Below are positions 44,504-53,806 of a stretch of 64,000 nucleotides of DNA, one piece after another (position 1 is the stretch's first letter; every line of letters starts with the position of its first letter). The notes beneath the pieces were generated by a model, which searched no databases, had not been told where the DNA came from, and saw only the letters and a program-made list of their open reading frames with translations. The stretch comes from Rahnella rivi (GTDB lineage: Bacteria > Pseudomonadota > Gammaproteobacteria > Enterobacterales > Enterobacteriaceae). The DNA is taken from NCBI RefSeq assembly GCF_019049655.1, contig NZ_JAFMOX010000049.1, positions 1-64,000 of the forward strand, in the 5' to 3' direction. The translations under genes and the position numbers were made by a program.

Positions 44504-45493
44504 TTAACGCTTAGAGATTTGGTCGAAAATCCCGTCAGTCGCGAAGTGCTCTTTCTGCGCCTGAGCCCAGGTGCCTGCAACCTGATCAATGGTGAACAGC
44601 TTCAGTTTAGGGAATTCAGACGCAAACTTTTTCTCTACTTCAGGGTCACGTGGACGATAATAATTTTCCGCCGCGATAGTTTGGCCTTCCGGTGAATACA
44701 GGTATTTCAGATAAGCGTCCGCTACGGTGCGACTGTCACGCTTGTCGACCACTTTATCCACCACAGAAACTGTCGGTTCAGCCAGGATTGACTCACTCGG
44801 TGTCACAATTTCAAACTTGTCTTTGCCGACTTCCTTGGTCGCCAGCAGCGCTTCGTTTTCCCATGCGATCAGCACATCACCGATACCGCGCTCAACGAAA
44901 GTGTTGGTTGCGCCACGGGCGCCGGAATCCAGCACTTCAACGTTTTTATACAGCGCTTTCACAAAGTCCTGCGCTTTGGCTTTGTCATTATTGTTGTGAT
45001 GCAGGGCATAACCCCACGCAGCCAGATAGTTCCAGCGTGCGCCGCCTGACGTTTTAGGGTTCGGCGTAATCACTGACACGCCCGGTTTGATCAAATCATT
45101 CCAGTCATGAATTTGTTTCGGGTTGCCCTTACGCACCAGGAACACAATGGTGGAGGTGTAAGGCGCGGAGTTATCCGGCAACCGGGTGATCCAGTTCTTA
45201 TCGATGCGACCACGTTCAGCAATCGCATCAACATCATAGGCCAGTGCCAGGGTCACAACATCTGCTTCAATACCATTGATGACCGAAGTGGCCTGCTTGC
45301 CCGAGCCGCCGTGAGACTGGCGTACTGTGACCGTGTCGCCGGTTTTTCCCAGCCAGTATTTGCTGAAGGCTTTATTGTATTGCTCATAGAATTCGCGGGT
45401 TGGATCGTACGACACGTTCAGAATCTGAATGTCTTTGGCAATCGCCCCTGTTGCTACCAGCAGTAAAGCCAGGCCTGCACCCCATTTACGCAT
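44504..45493 (-). CDS. sbp: Periplasmic sulfate-binding protein Sbp
   Basis: Captures sulfate (and thiosulfate) for the CysTWA ABC importer. It has 329 residues, as in E. coli. The signal peptide is [19 protein letters not shown], with the mature start near [21 protein letters not shown]; the substrate segment [13 protein letters not shown] is near residue 60. It is not next to other cys transport genes, as in E. coli, and would be under CysB, for which I could not place a site. E. coli cdh, normally between tpiA and sbp, is absent. Confidence 0.96.
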   Translation of the reverse strand: MRKWGAGLALLLVATGAIAKDIQILNVSYDPTREFYEQYNKAFSKYWLGKTGDTVTVRQSHGGSGKQATSVINGIEADVVTLALAYDVDAIAERGRIDKNWITRLPDNSAPYTSTIVFLVRKGNPKQIHDWNDLIKPGVSVITPNPKTSGGARWNYLAAWGYALHHNNNDKAKAQDFVKALYKNVEVLDSGARGATNTFVERGIGDVLIAWENEALLATKEVGKDKFEIVTPSESILAEPTVSVVDKVVDKRDSRTVADAYLKYLYSPEGQTIAAENYYRPRDPEVEKKFASEFPKLKLFTIDQVAGTWAQAQKEHFATDGIFDQISKR

Positions 45494-45631
45494 CGCACTC
45501 TCTCCCAGAAGTAGTTTCTATGAATTTCATTTGTTTGGTCTGATGAAGAGAGCCTGCCAGAGAAAAAGAAAACGAATAAAGAATAAAAGGTTTTTTACTA
45601 TTACTTTATGGAATAACCAGAAAGCAGGTCA

Positions 45632-45655
45632 AAAAAAACCTCCCGTTAAGGAGGC
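45632..45655 (-). terminator. Terminator after pfkA
   Basis: On the minus strand CCTCC-TTAAC-GGGAGG is followed by TTTTTTTT, about 25 bases beyond the pfkA stop. Confidence 0.88.
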
Positions 45656-45680
45656 TCTTTCACACAAGTAAAATTCTGTT

Positions 45681-46667
45681 TTAGAACAGTTTTTTCGCTG
45701 TGTCGTACCAGTCTTCTTTGAATTTACTTTTCTTGTTCTCTGGGGAAATACACACAGAGATTAATTCATGAACCATTTTCTCGTTTTCAACACCGACGCA
45801 GAAACCGCCATGGGTGTAGTCACGGCCTTCTTCCAACAGCAGGTCGACGGCATAAGCGCCCATGCGGGAAGCCAGGATACGGTCGTAAGCGACTGGCGCA
45901 CCACCGCGCTGGATATGGCCCAATACGGTGCCACGCGTTTCACGACAGGTTTCTTTCTCGATGTATTTAGCCAGCTCATCGATATCATCTAACTTTTCAG
46001 TGATAGCAACGATGGCGTGCTTTTTACCTTTCGCGATACCGGCTTTAATTTCAGCAACCAGATCATCACGTTTGAATTCAACTTCAGGAATAGCGATAAA
46101 CTCGCAACCACCGGCAATGGCAGCTGCCAGAGTCAGGTCACCGCAATAACGGCCCATCACTTCCACGATAGAAATACGCTGATGTGAAGAGGAGGTATCA
46201 CGCAGGCGGTCAATCGCTTCAACCACAGTACCCAGAGCAGTGAAGAAACCGATAGTGTAGTCGGTACCCGCTACGTCGTTATCGATAGTTCCTGGCAGGC
46301 CGATGCAACGAATGCCGCCTTCTTTCGTCAGCAGGTCTGCACCTGCGTAGGAGCCATCACCCCCGATCACCACCAGGCCGTCGATACCGCGATCTTTCAT
46401 ATTCTGCAGGGCAACTTTACGCATGTCCGGATCACGGAACTCAGGGAAACGCGCAGAACCCAGGAAAGTACCACCGCGGTTGATCATATCTGACACGCTA
46501 TAGCGGTCCAGTTTTCTCATGCGGTTTTCATACATGCCGAGGTAGCCATCTTCAATACCGAAAACTTCCAAATCTGCCGATAAAGCCGCACGCACAACGC
46601 CACGGATCGCAGCATTCATGCCTGGGGCATCGCCACCGCTTGTCAGTACACCAATTTTTTTGATCAT
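45681..46667 (-). CDS. pfkA: 6-phosphofructokinase I PfkA
   Basis: ATP-dependent committing step of glycolysis, tetrameric and allosteric. It has the ATP loop [15 protein letters not shown] near residue 9, GGDGSYAGA near 101 and the catalytic [16 protein letters not shown] near 124. At 328 residues it is eight longer than E. coli PfkA (320) because of an extended, basic C terminus ([21 protein letters not shown]). Confidence 0.97.
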   Translation of the reverse strand: MIKKIGVLTSGGDAPGMNAAIRGVVRAALSADLEVFGIEDGYLGMYENRMRKLDRYSVSDMINRGGTFLGSARFPEFRDPDMRKVALQNMKDRGIDGLVVIGGDGSYAGADLLTKEGGIRCIGLPGTIDNDVAGTDYTIGFFTALGTVVEAIDRLRDTSSSHQRISIVEVMGRYCGDLTLAAAIAGGCEFIAIPEVEFKRDDLVAEIKAGIAKGKKHAIVAITEKLDDIDELAKYIEKETCRETRGTVLGHIQRGGAPVAYDRILASRMGAYAVDLLLEEGRDYTHGGFCVGVENEKMVHELISVCISPENKKSKFKEDWYDTAKKLF

Positions 46668-46945
46668 GACTACCTCTGAACTTGTAGATGCAATTTCTTA
46701 AGAATTTTGAGCCTGCCTGTTGGGCGAATTTACTTTAAGCAGCCAAAGGGCTTATTAGCGTTTGAGCCTATAGTATAACAAAACACCGGAGCTGAATTGA
46801 TTCAAGTCAGCAAGAACTCGCTTACAACGCTCTGTACTTCGCAATTTACTGATTCATACGGCTTTTACAACATATTTCCCGTTCGTTACAGACAGATTTC
46901 CAGCTTGTTAATTCAGCTTTATGAGAAAGAGGGCAAACTCAGGAC
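46668..46945. other. pfkA-cpxP gap lacking fieF
   Basis: In E. coli the cation exporter gene fieF lies between pfkA and cpxP. Here the 345-base space (46668-47012) holds only the pfkA leader/promoter region on the left and the CpxQ RNA on the right; no frame encodes FieF or a recognisable remnant. The segment is A/T-rich around 46680-46800. Confidence 0.6.
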
Positions 46946-46946
46946 A

Positions 46947-47004
46947 AAAAAAACCCCACCTTTCGGTGGGGGAAGACAGGGATGGTGTCTATGGCAAGGA
47001 AAAA
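46947..47004 (-). ncRNA. cpxQ: CpxQ small RNA (from the cpxP 3' UTR)
   Basis: Beginning nine bases past the cpxP stop codon, the minus strand reads TTTTCCTTGCCATAGACACC, then ATCCCTGTCTTCCCCCACC and a hairpin ending in TTTTTTTT. The first part is essentially identical to my memory of E. coli CpxQ (58 nt), which RNase E releases from cpxP mRNA; only the terminator loop differs (CGAAAG). CpxQ works with Hfq to repress inner-membrane protein mRNAs during envelope stress. Here the length from the UUUUCC start to the U tract is also about 58. The terminator spans 46946-46972. Confidence 0.88.
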
Positions 47005-47012
47005 CAGGGATC

Positions 47013-47522
47013 TTACTCGGTCGTGCTGGTACTACTCGTCTTCTGGGCAGAAGAGGGTTGTAAGCCAGATAACTGCATTTGCATTTGTTTAATGCGCTGC
47101 TCGTGTTTCTGGTTCAATACGTTTTTTTGCTCAGGCGTCAGCAGATTAAACATCTGATTGCGGATGCGGGCCATTTCAACCTGTCGATCCACCTGCTCCT
47201 GAGCCATCAATTCGGCTTGCGCCCGAACAGCCTGCTGATCGAATTTCTCAGCGGTAACCAGCCGGTGCATTGTTTCTAACTGTTCTACATTAATATCAGG
47301 CAAATCTTTACGCGCCTGATGCATGAGGTCACGCATTTGCTGTCGTTGTTGCTCCGTCAGATTTACACCATCAAACATGGTGTTGCGATCCTGAGGCTTC
47401 TCCAACATCGTGCTATTATGTTCTGCTGGCATCGCCGACATCGGTTTTGCACCCTCTGCTAAAGCGACACCTGAACCCAGTGTCAGTAGCGTGGCCAAAC
47501 CCAGTGAAGCTGCCTTAAACAT
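47013..47522 (-). CDS. cpxP: Periplasmic Cpx repressor/chaperone CpxP
   Basis: Spy-like periplasmic dimer that restrains CpxA and delivers misfolded pilins to DegP. It has a signal peptide at residues 1-22 ([22 protein letters not shown]) and two LTxxQ motifs ([22 protein letters not shown]). It is 169 residues long (E. coli 166). The ATG at 47520-47522 follows an AGGAG site; the GTG codon just before it is rejected. It is divergent from cpxR, with a CpxR box in between, and its 3' UTR carries CpxQ. Confidence 0.95.
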   Translation of the reverse strand: MFKAASLGLATLLTLGSGVALAEGAKPMSAMPAEHNSTMLEKPQDRNTMFDGVNLTEQQRQQMRDLMHQARKDLPDINVEQLETMHRLVTAEKFDQQAVRAQAELMAQEQVDRQVEMARIRNQMFNLLTPEQKNVLNQKHEQRIKQMQMQLSGLQPSSAQKTSSTSTTE

Positions 47523-47606
47523 CACACACTCCTAAAGTCTTTATCGCTTATCGCGAATCATTGAAAAGCAGTCTAAACCTGCTGCTGCAAACAAGCGTCA
47601 GTGCTT

Positions 47607-47621
47607 GTAAAAGTACGTAAA
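47607..47621. promoter_or_regulatory. CpxR box between cpxP and cpxR
   Basis: GTAAAAGTACGTAAA is a perfect GTAAA-N5-GTAAA site. It lies 85 bases upstream of cpxP and 53 bases upstream of cpxR, placed to activate cpxP and autoregulate cpxRA. Confidence 0.88.
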
Positions 47622-47673
47622 GTCATGGAATAGCGGCAATTGATGACGTATTTTGCGTCTAGAGGTAAATACA

Positions 47674-48375
47674 ATGAATAAAATTTTGTTAGTTGATGAT
47701 GACCGTGAACTGACTTCACTTTTGAAAGAATTGCTCGAAATGGAAGGCTTTAATGTTGTGGTTGCTCACGATGGTGAGCAGGCATTAGAGAAAGTTGATA
47801 ACACCATCGATCTGCTGTTGCTTGACGTCATGATGCCGAAGAAAAACGGCATTGAAACCCTTAAAGAATTACGCCAGCGCCATCAGACGCCGGTGATTAT
47901 GTTAACCGCTCGCGGCAGTGAATTAGACCGTGTTCTTGGCCTCGAACTGGGTGCCGATGACTATCTGCCAAAACCGTTTAATGACCGTGAACTGGTTGCC
48001 CGTATTCGGGCGATGTTGCGTCGTTCCAACTGGAGTGAACAACAGCAAACCAATGAGAACAACGGTTCCCCTACGCTGGAAGTGGATGGCCTGCAACTTA
48101 ACCCGGGGCGTCAGGAAGCCAGCTTCGATGGTGAGGCGCTGGACTTAACGGGTACCGAATTTACCCTGTTGTATTTACTGGCAAAACATCTCGGCCAGGT
48201 GGTTTCCCGTGAACATCTGAGTCAGGAAGTGCTGGGTAAACGTCTGACGCCGTTTGACCGCGCGATTGACATGCATATCTCGAATTTGCGCCGTAAATTG
48301 CCCGACCGTCAGGACGGACATCCGTGGTTTAAAACCTTGCGCGGACGCGGCTATCTGATGGTTTCTGCTTCATGA
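47674..48375 (+). CDS. cpxR: Envelope-stress response regulator CpxR
   Basis: OmpR-family regulator. The receiver domain (1-120) has acidic pocket DDD at 8-10, phosphoacceptor D51 (LLLLDVMMPKK) and K101 region; the C-terminal winged helix (about 135-230) ends VKTLRGRGYL-like. It has 233 residues (E. coli 232). I chose the ATG at 47674 (MNKILLVDDD) with AGAGGT before it. The end overlaps cpxA by four bases (ATGA), indicating coupled translation. Confidence 0.98.
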   Translation: MNKILLVDDDRELTSLLKELLEMEGFNVVVAHDGEQALEKVDNTIDLLLLDVMMPKKNGIETLKELRQRHQTPVIMLTARGSELDRVLGLELGADDYLPKPFNDRELVARIRAMLRRSNWSEQQQTNENNGSPTLEVDGLQLNPGRQEASFDGEALDLTGTEFTLLYLLAKHLGQVVSREHLSQEVLGKRLTPFDRAIDMHISNLRRKLPDRQDGHPWFKTLRGRGYLMVSAS

Positions 48376-49742
48376 TAAACAGCCTTACGGCACGCATTTT
48401 TGCCATTTTCTGGTTCACATTAGCCCTGGTGTTAATGTTGGTACTGATGGTGCCGAAACTCGATTCACGCCAGATAACGCCGTTGCTCGATAACGAACAA
48501 CGGCAAGGCCTGATGATTGAACAACACGTCGAAGCTGAGCTGGTGAACGATCCGGCAAATGATTTGATGTGGTGGCGCAGATTGTTTCGCGCAATTGATA
48601 AGTGGGCTCCGCCCGGCCAGCGTTTACTGCTGGTCACCAGCGAAGGTCGTGTGATAGGCGCACAACGCAATGAAATGCAGATTGTGCGTAACTTTATCGG
48701 TCAGTCTGATAACTCAGATCGTCCGAAAAAGAAAAAATACGGTCGTGTTGAAATGGTTGGCCCGTTCTCAGTTCGGGACGGCGAAGACAATTACCAGCTC
48801 TATCTGATGCGCCCGGCCAGCAGTTCTCAGTCTGATTTCATCAATCTGATGTTCGACCGCCCACTGTTGCTGCTCATCGTGACCATGCTGATAAGCGCCC
48901 CGCTACTACTTTGGCTGGCGTGGAGTCTGGCAAAACCGGCGCGTAAGCTTAAAAATGCGGCAGACGACGTGGCCCGGGGAAATCTGAAACAGCATCCGGA
49001 GCTTGAAGCCGGGCCGCAGGAATTCCTCGCTACCGGCGCCAGCTTTAATCAGATGGTGAGTGCGCTCGAACGCATGGTGACGGCACAGCAACGCCTGATT
49101 TCGGACATCTCGCATGAGTTGCGCACACCTCTGACGCGTCTGCAACTGGCTACTGCGCTGATGCGCCGTCGTCACGGTGAAGGTAAAGAGCTGCAACGCA
49201 TCGAAAACGAAGCCCAGCGTCTTGATAGCATGATCAATGACTTACTGGTGCTTTCACGCAGTCAGCATAAGAATGAGTTGTCCCGTGAAACGCTGAAAGC
49301 CAATGAGTTGTGGGCTGGCGTGATTGACGATGCGCAGTTTGAAGCCGAGCAAATGGGCAAAACGCTGGAGGTAACGTCACCTCCGGGTCCGTGGAAACTC
49401 ATCGGTAATGCGGCTGCTCTCGACAGTGCACTGGAGAATATTGTGCGTAACGCCCTGCGTTATTCACATCACCATATCGCACTGAATTTCGCCCACGACA
49501 GTGACGGGATCACCATTACCGTAGACGATGATGGTCCTGGCGTCAGTGAAACCGACCGTGAACAGATTTTCCGTCCGTTCTATCGCACTGATGAAGCGCG
49601 CGATCGCGAGTCTGGCGGTACCGGGCTTGGCCTGGCTATCGTCGATACGGCCGTTCAGCAGCACCGTGGTAAGGTCAGGGCGGAAGACAGCCCGTTGGGT
49701 GGCCTGAGACTGATTATCTGGCTGCCACTGCACCAGCGTTAA
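48372..49742 (+). CDS. cpxA: Envelope-stress sensor histidine kinase CpxA
   Basis: Inner-membrane sensor of misfolded envelope proteins that phosphorylates or dephosphorylates CpxR. It has two membrane spans (about residues 8-28 and 163-183) flanking a periplasmic sensor, HAMP, the H-box [16 protein letters not shown] near 245, N-box [13 protein letters not shown] near 356 and G-boxes DDGPGVSE and [10 protein letters not shown]. It has 456 residues (E. coli 457). It is followed by trmL 37 bases later. Confidence 0.97.
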   Translation: MINSLTARIFAIFWFTLALVLMLVLMVPKLDSRQITPLLDNEQRQGLMIEQHVEAELVNDPANDLMWWRRLFRAIDKWAPPGQRLLLVTSEGRVIGAQRNEMQIVRNFIGQSDNSDRPKKKKYGRVEMVGPFSVRDGEDNYQLYLMRPASSSQSDFINLMFDRPLLLLIVTMLISAPLLLWLAWSLAKPARKLKNAADDVARGNLKQHPELEAGPQEFLATGASFNQMVSALERMVTAQQRLISDISHELRTPLTRLQLATALMRRRHGEGKELQRIENEAQRLDSMINDLLVLSRSQHKNELSRETLKANELWAGVIDDAQFEAEQMGKTLEVTSPPGPWKLIGNAAALDSALENIVRNALRYSHHHIALNFAHDSDGITITVDDDGPGVSETDREQIFRPFYRTDEARDRESGGTGLGLAIVDTAVQQHRGKVRAEDSPLGGLRLIIWLPLHQR

Positions 49743-49779
49743 GTTTCTGCTATTCTGCGTCCCTCTATCAGGGGGACGC

Positions 49780-50253
49780 ATGCTTAACATCGTTTTATTT
49801 GAACCAGAAATCCCGCCAAATACCGGCAACATTATCCGCCTTTGTGCCAATACCGGCTGTCAGCTTCATCTCATCGAACCCCTGGGTTTCGGCTGGGACG
49901 ATAAGCGTCTGCGCCGTGCCGGGCTGGATTACCATGAATTCGCCAATATCAAACATCATGCGAATTACGACGCCTTCCTCAGCAGCGAAAATCCACAACG
50001 CCTGTTTGCACTGACCACCAAAGGTACGCCCGCGCACAGCGCCGTCAGCTATCAGGACAATGATTTTTTGGTGTTCGGCCCCGAAACCCGCGGCCTTCCG
50101 GCATATATCTTAGATAACCTGCCCGCCCGACATAAAATCCGCATTCCAATGCTGGCAGAAAGCCGCAGCATGAATCTGTCGAATGCCGTTTCGGTGGTGG
50201 TGTATGAAGCGTGGCGCCAGCTGGGATACCCTGGCGCATTACTGAAGGAATAA
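49780..50253 (+). CDS. trmL: tRNA (cytidine/uridine-2'-O)-methyltransferase TrmL
   Basis: SPOUT-family enzyme methylating the wobble ribose of tRNA-Leu isoacceptors. It has 157 residues, as in E. coli. It shows the knotted SAM-site motifs [28 protein letters not shown] near residue 95 and [17 protein letters not shown] near 132. In E. coli it neighbours cysE but not cpxA; here cpxA and trmL are adjacent. Confidence 0.96.
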   Translation: MLNIVLFEPEIPPNTGNIIRLCANTGCQLHLIEPLGFGWDDKRLRRAGLDYHEFANIKHHANYDAFLSSENPQRLFALTTKGTPAHSAVSYQDNDFLVFGPETRGLPAYILDNLPARHKIRIPMLAESRSMNLSNAVSVVVYEAWRQLGYPGALLKE

Positions 50254-50302
50254 CGGGGCAGCAAGAGAAGAGAATGGCATGCAGAGGCATGCCATCAAAG
50301 TG

Positions 50303-51124
50303 TCAAATCCCATCTCCGAATTCGAAACCCTGCACAATACCGTTAAAGTGCTGATCCATATCCATTGAAGGGCGTTCGCTCTCCGGCCTGCCGACGATGC
50401 GTGCCGGCACACCTGCAGCGGTGGTGTGTGCGGGTACTGACTGCAATACCACTGACCCCGCACCGATTTTTGCACCCACGCCAACTTCAATGTTACCGAG
50501 AATTTTCGCGCCTGCGCCAATCATCACACCTTCACGAATTTTCGGGTGGCGGTCGCCGCAAGTTTTACCGGTACCGCCGAGTGTGACCGATTGCAGAATC
50601 GAAACGTCATTTTCTACCACGGCAGTTTCACCAATCACAATCCCGGTGGCATGGTCGAGCATGATGCCGCAACCAATGCGTGCCGCCGGGTGGATATCCA
50701 CGCCAAAGGAAACGGAAATTTGATTCTGGAAATATATCGCCAGCGCTTTGCGGTCCTGCTTCCACAGCCAGTTGCCGATGCGATAAGCCTGCAACGCATG
50801 GAACCCTTTCAGGTAAAGCAGCGGGGTGGAATATTTGTCGACGGCGGCATCGCGCTGATGCACCGCCAGGATGTCGCGCGCGGCAGAAAGGATCATTTGT
50901 TCATCGTTACGATAGGCTTCTTCGACAACTTCACGGATCGCCATCGCAGGCATGATCGGGTTACCCAGCTTGTTGGCAAGGATGTAGCTCAGCGCGCCGC
51001 CCAAGGTTTCATGCTTAAGTAACGTCGCGTGGAAGAAGCTCGCCAGCATAGGTTCACACTCAGCCAGTGCTCGCGCCTCTGATTTAATGTTATTCCAGAC
51101 CAGCTCTAATTCTTCTAACGACAT
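50303..51124 (-). CDS. cysE: Serine acetyltransferase CysE
   Basis: Makes O-acetylserine, the carbon skeleton of cysteine, and is feedback inhibited by cysteine. It has 273 residues, as in E. coli. The N-terminal helical domain is followed by a left-handed beta-helix with hexapeptide repeats (IGAGAKILGNIEVGVGAKIGAGSVV), catalytic DHATGIVIGE near 158, and a C terminus GFEFGDGI that binds O-acetylserine sulfhydrylase. I chose the ATG at 51122-51124 (AAGGA six bases before). It is last in yibN-grxC-secB-gpsA-cysE. Confidence 0.97.
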   Translation of the reverse strand: MSLEELELVWNNIKSEARALAECEPMLASFFHATLLKHETLGGALSYILANKLGNPIMPAMAIREVVEEAYRNDEQMILSAARDILAVHQRDAAVDKYSTPLLYLKGFHALQAYRIGNWLWKQDRKALAIYFQNQISVSFGVDIHPAARIGCGIMLDHATGIVIGETAVVENDVSILQSVTLGGTGKTCGDRHPKIREGVMIGAGAKILGNIEVGVGAKIGAGSVVLQSVPAHTTAAGVPARIVGRPESERPSMDMDQHFNGIVQGFEFGDGI

Positions 51125-51213
51125 CACTGTTCCTTACGACTTTGCAAGTTCGGATAATAAAAAGCCGCCCTGTCGGGAACACCAACAAGGTGGCTATTCT
51201 TCTCATTCGCCTG

Positions 51214-52233
51214 TCAGTGGCTGTGTTTTTCGTCCTTGCTCGCACGGGCAAGTAAACTGATTGCGGCCTCACGGGCATCTTTACCGCAGTAAAGCACCTG
51301 ATAAATCTGTTCCGTGATCGGCATTTCAACGTTATTACGCTGCGCCAGAGCCCGTACTTCTTTGGTATTGCGATAACCTTCAACAACCTGGCCGATGGTG
51401 TCCTGAGCGGTCTGAACATCCTTGCCTTGCCCCAGCATAATGCCGAAACGGCGGTTGCGGGACTGATTGTCTGTGCAGGTTAACACCAAATCACCTAAAC
51501 CTGCCATGCCCATAAAGGTGGCAGGATCGGCGCCTAAAGCGGAACCTAAACGCGTCATTTCCGCCAGACCACGTGTGATTAACGCCGTTCTGGCATTGGC
51601 ACCAAAGCCAATACCGTCAGACATCCCGGCTCCGATGGCAATCACGTTTTTAATCGCCCCGCCCAGCTGCACACCGATAAAATCAGGGTTGCTGTAGACA
51701 CGGAAGCTTTTGCCGCAATGCAGCAACTGCTGTAAATCTTCGGCAAAACTGGCATCGGTCGCCGCCAGAGAAATTGCCGTTGGCATACCTGCCGCCAGTT
51801 CTTTGGCGAAGGTTGGGCCGGAGACAACCGCTAACGGAATAGCATCACCCAGCTCTTCACGCGCGACATCCTGCAACAACCGACCGGTTTCTGCTTCAAG
51901 ACCTTTCGTCGCCCACACGACTCGCGCATCAGGGCGCAGATGTGGTTTCAGCTGACGCAGCACATCACCAAACACATGGCTCGGCACAACAACCAGCACA
52001 TTCCGGCTGGCCGCTAACGCGACGGACAGATCAGTCTCAAGCAGTAAATTGTCAGGGAAAGGGACATCAGGAAGGAATTCCTGATTACAACGGGCACGTT
52101 GTAAGGCGTTGATGTGGTCGGGATTGTGTCCCCACAGCACAACGGGATGGCCATTTCTGGCAAGAGTAATTGCTAAAGCGGTGCCGTACGATCCGGCACC
52201 GATTACAGTCATTGACGCATTGACGGTTTTCAT
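51214..52233 (-). CDS. gpsA: Glycerol-3-phosphate dehydrogenase [NAD(P)+] GpsA
   Basis: Reduces dihydroxyacetone phosphate to sn-glycerol 3-phosphate for phospholipids. It has 339 residues, as in E. coli. The N-terminal NAD motif is [20 protein letters not shown] near residue 11; the catalytic Lys lies in [16 protein letters not shown] near 193. Its ATG overlaps the secB stop by one base, so translation is coupled. Confidence 0.97.
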   Translation of the reverse strand: MKTVNASMTVIGAGSYGTALAITLARNGHPVVLWGHNPDHINALQRARCNQEFLPDVPFPDNLLLETDLSVALAASRNVLVVVPSHVFGDVLRQLKPHLRPDARVVWATKGLEAETGRLLQDVAREELGDAIPLAVVSGPTFAKELAAGMPTAISLAATDASFAEDLQQLLHCGKSFRVYSNPDFIGVQLGGAIKNVIAIGAGMSDGIGFGANARTALITRGLAEMTRLGSALGADPATFMGMAGLGDLVLTCTDNQSRNRRFGIMLGQGKDVQTAQDTIGQVVEGYRNTKEVRALAQRNNVEMPITEQIYQVLYCGKDAREAAISLLARASKDEKHSH

Positions 52234-52703
52234 CAGGCATCCTGATGTGGTTCAGCACCTTCGGTTTCAGCTTGCTGTTGCAGATAGTTCATGAACAGCG
52301 CGTCGAAGTTAACAGGTGCCAGATTCAGTTGCGGGAAGGTACCGCGGGAAACCAGGCTGGTGATGCACTCACGGGCATACGGGAACAGGATGTTCGGGCA
52401 ATATGCGCCCAGGCAATGTGCCATCTGGTTGCCATCAATACCGGAGATGCTGAAGATACCGCCTTGCTGAACTTCGCACAGGAACGCCGTTTCGTCGCCC
52501 AGTGAAGAAGTTACTGTTACACGCAATACCACTTCGTACACGCCTTCAGCCAGTTGGCTGGATGCGGTATCAAGATCCAGTTTCACTTCTGGTTGCCAGT
52601 CTTGCTGGAAAACCTGAGGTGCATTTGGCGCTTCGAAAGAGATGTCTTTGGTGTAAATACGTTGGATCTGGAAAGCCATCTCGGTGTTGTTTTGTTCTGA
52701 CAT
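52233..52703 (-). CDS. secB: Protein-export chaperone SecB
   Basis: Tetrameric cytoplasmic chaperone keeping preproteins unfolded and passing them to SecA. It has 156 residues (E. coli 155). It opens [29 protein letters not shown] and contains the conserved [14 protein letters not shown] near residue 108. It lies between grxC and gpsA. Confidence 0.97.
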   Translation of the reverse strand: MSEQNNTEMAFQIQRIYTKDISFEAPNAPQVFQQDWQPEVKLDLDTASSQLAEGVYEVVLRVTVTSSLGDETAFLCEVQQGGIFSISGIDGNQMAHCLGAYCPNILFPYARECITSLVSRGTFPQLNLAPVNFDALFMNYLQQQAETEGAEPHQDA

Positions 52704-52766
52704 GTGAGTAGTACCCTTGAGTTAATAGTCCTTTTAAACACTTAACGAAAATACGCTGCCGCCAAA

Positions 52767-53018
52767 TTAACCCAGCAACGGGTCAAGGCCACCGCGTGCA
52801 TCAAGTGCATGTAAATCATCGCAACCGCCAACGTGCTGTCCATCGATAAAAATCTGAGGAACGGTGGAACGACCGCTACGGGCGATCATTTTTTCACGTT
52901 TATCTGCATCGCCATCAATGGCAATTTCATCGAATGAAGCGCCCTTGCTGTTCAGCAAAGCTTTCGCACGATGGCAATAAGGACAGGTTGCCTTGGTGTA
53001 GATTTCAATTTTAGCCAT
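52767..53018 (-). CDS. grxC: Glutaredoxin 3 GrxC
   Basis: Small glutathione-dependent dithiol oxidoreductase. It has 83 residues, as in E. coli, with active site CPYC near residue 11 and glutathione-binding TVPQIFIDGQHVGGCDDL. I chose the ATG at 53016-53018 with GAGGTGG upstream, and rejected an in-frame GTG three codons earlier. It lies between yibN and secB. Confidence 0.96.
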   Translation of the reverse strand: MAKIEIYTKATCPYCHRAKALLNSKGASFDEIAIDGDADKREKMIARSGRSTVPQIFIDGQHVGGCDDLHALDARGGLDPLLG

Positions 53019-53071
53019 GTGTTCCACCTCTAAGTCGTAGATTTTAATGCCGTTGCGATTGGGCTGAGATC

Positions 53072-53503
53072 TTACTTACCGCGCGCCAGTGGCAGGTTTT
53101 CACCGCTCCAGCCGCTGATGCCTTCTTTCAACGTGAACACACGCTCAAAACCGGCGGCGATCAGGCCTTCAGCTGCAGTACGGGAAGTTTGGCCCGTTGC
53201 ACATACCACGATGACCGGCTGTGCTTTGTGTTTTGTCAGCTCACCCAGATTGTTGCTTTTAATGTCTGTGGTCAGCACATTTAAAGAGGTGGCGATGTGG
53301 CCTTTGCGGAACTCTTCACGCGTACGCACATCGACAACGACGGCATCTTCTTTGTTGATCAGGCGGGTTGCTTCACCACGGGTGATCTCTTTCACTTTAG
53401 AAAAACGTGTTTTAAAGGTGGTCACAATTACTGCAATCAGTAACGCAACCCACGCCAGGCTGAGAACCGGATGCGCACTGATGAATGGCATAATATCTTG
53501 CAT
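53072..53503 (-). CDS. yibN: Membrane-anchored rhodanese-like protein YibN
   Basis: A 143-residue inner-membrane protein with one N-terminal span (about residues 10-30, [18 protein letters not shown]) and a cytoplasmic rhodanese domain ([31 protein letters not shown]). It has a persulfide-type loop [10 protein letters not shown] with cysteine at residue 101. As I recall, E. coli YibN has VVDGSGM at this place, so the loop may be catalytically competent here. I chose the ATG at 53501-53503. It is first in the run to cysE. Confidence 0.9.
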   Translation of the reverse strand: MQDIMPFISAHPVLSLAWVALLIAVIVTTFKTRFSKVKEITRGEATRLINKEDAVVVDVRTREEFRKGHIATSLNVLTTDIKSNNLGELTKHKAQPVIVVCATGQTSRTAAEGLIAAGFERVFTLKEGISGWSGENLPLARGK

Positions 53504-53806
53504 GGGGTGTAGCAACTCCCGTCAGTTGGGGGAAAATTCAAGGCTTCAGAGTATACCTGCGCGTCGGAGCAAATACAGCCAGTATGCGCGGGCTAATGCC
53601 ACAATCTGCGGCACATCCCGAGAAATTAGCACGCCTTTATGGCGAAAGTTAACCCTCACCTCACCCCATCTTTGATCTCTCACGGCTATTCACCTTTCCC
53701 GCTGAGGTAAAATCAGCCCGCGTAAATGTCCATAGCCGCGCCCGTTTCCCCTGTTGAGCCGGCGAGGCTATTGAGCATTTCATCTTTCAAACTGAGGTCA
53801 ATTGAC

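Noticed and set aside
50274..50295. Hairpin ATGGCATGC-AGAG-GCATGCCAT between trmL and cysE
   Set aside because: A good 9-base stem but no T run on either strand; it may stabilise the 3' ends of both convergent genes but I cannot support a terminator call.
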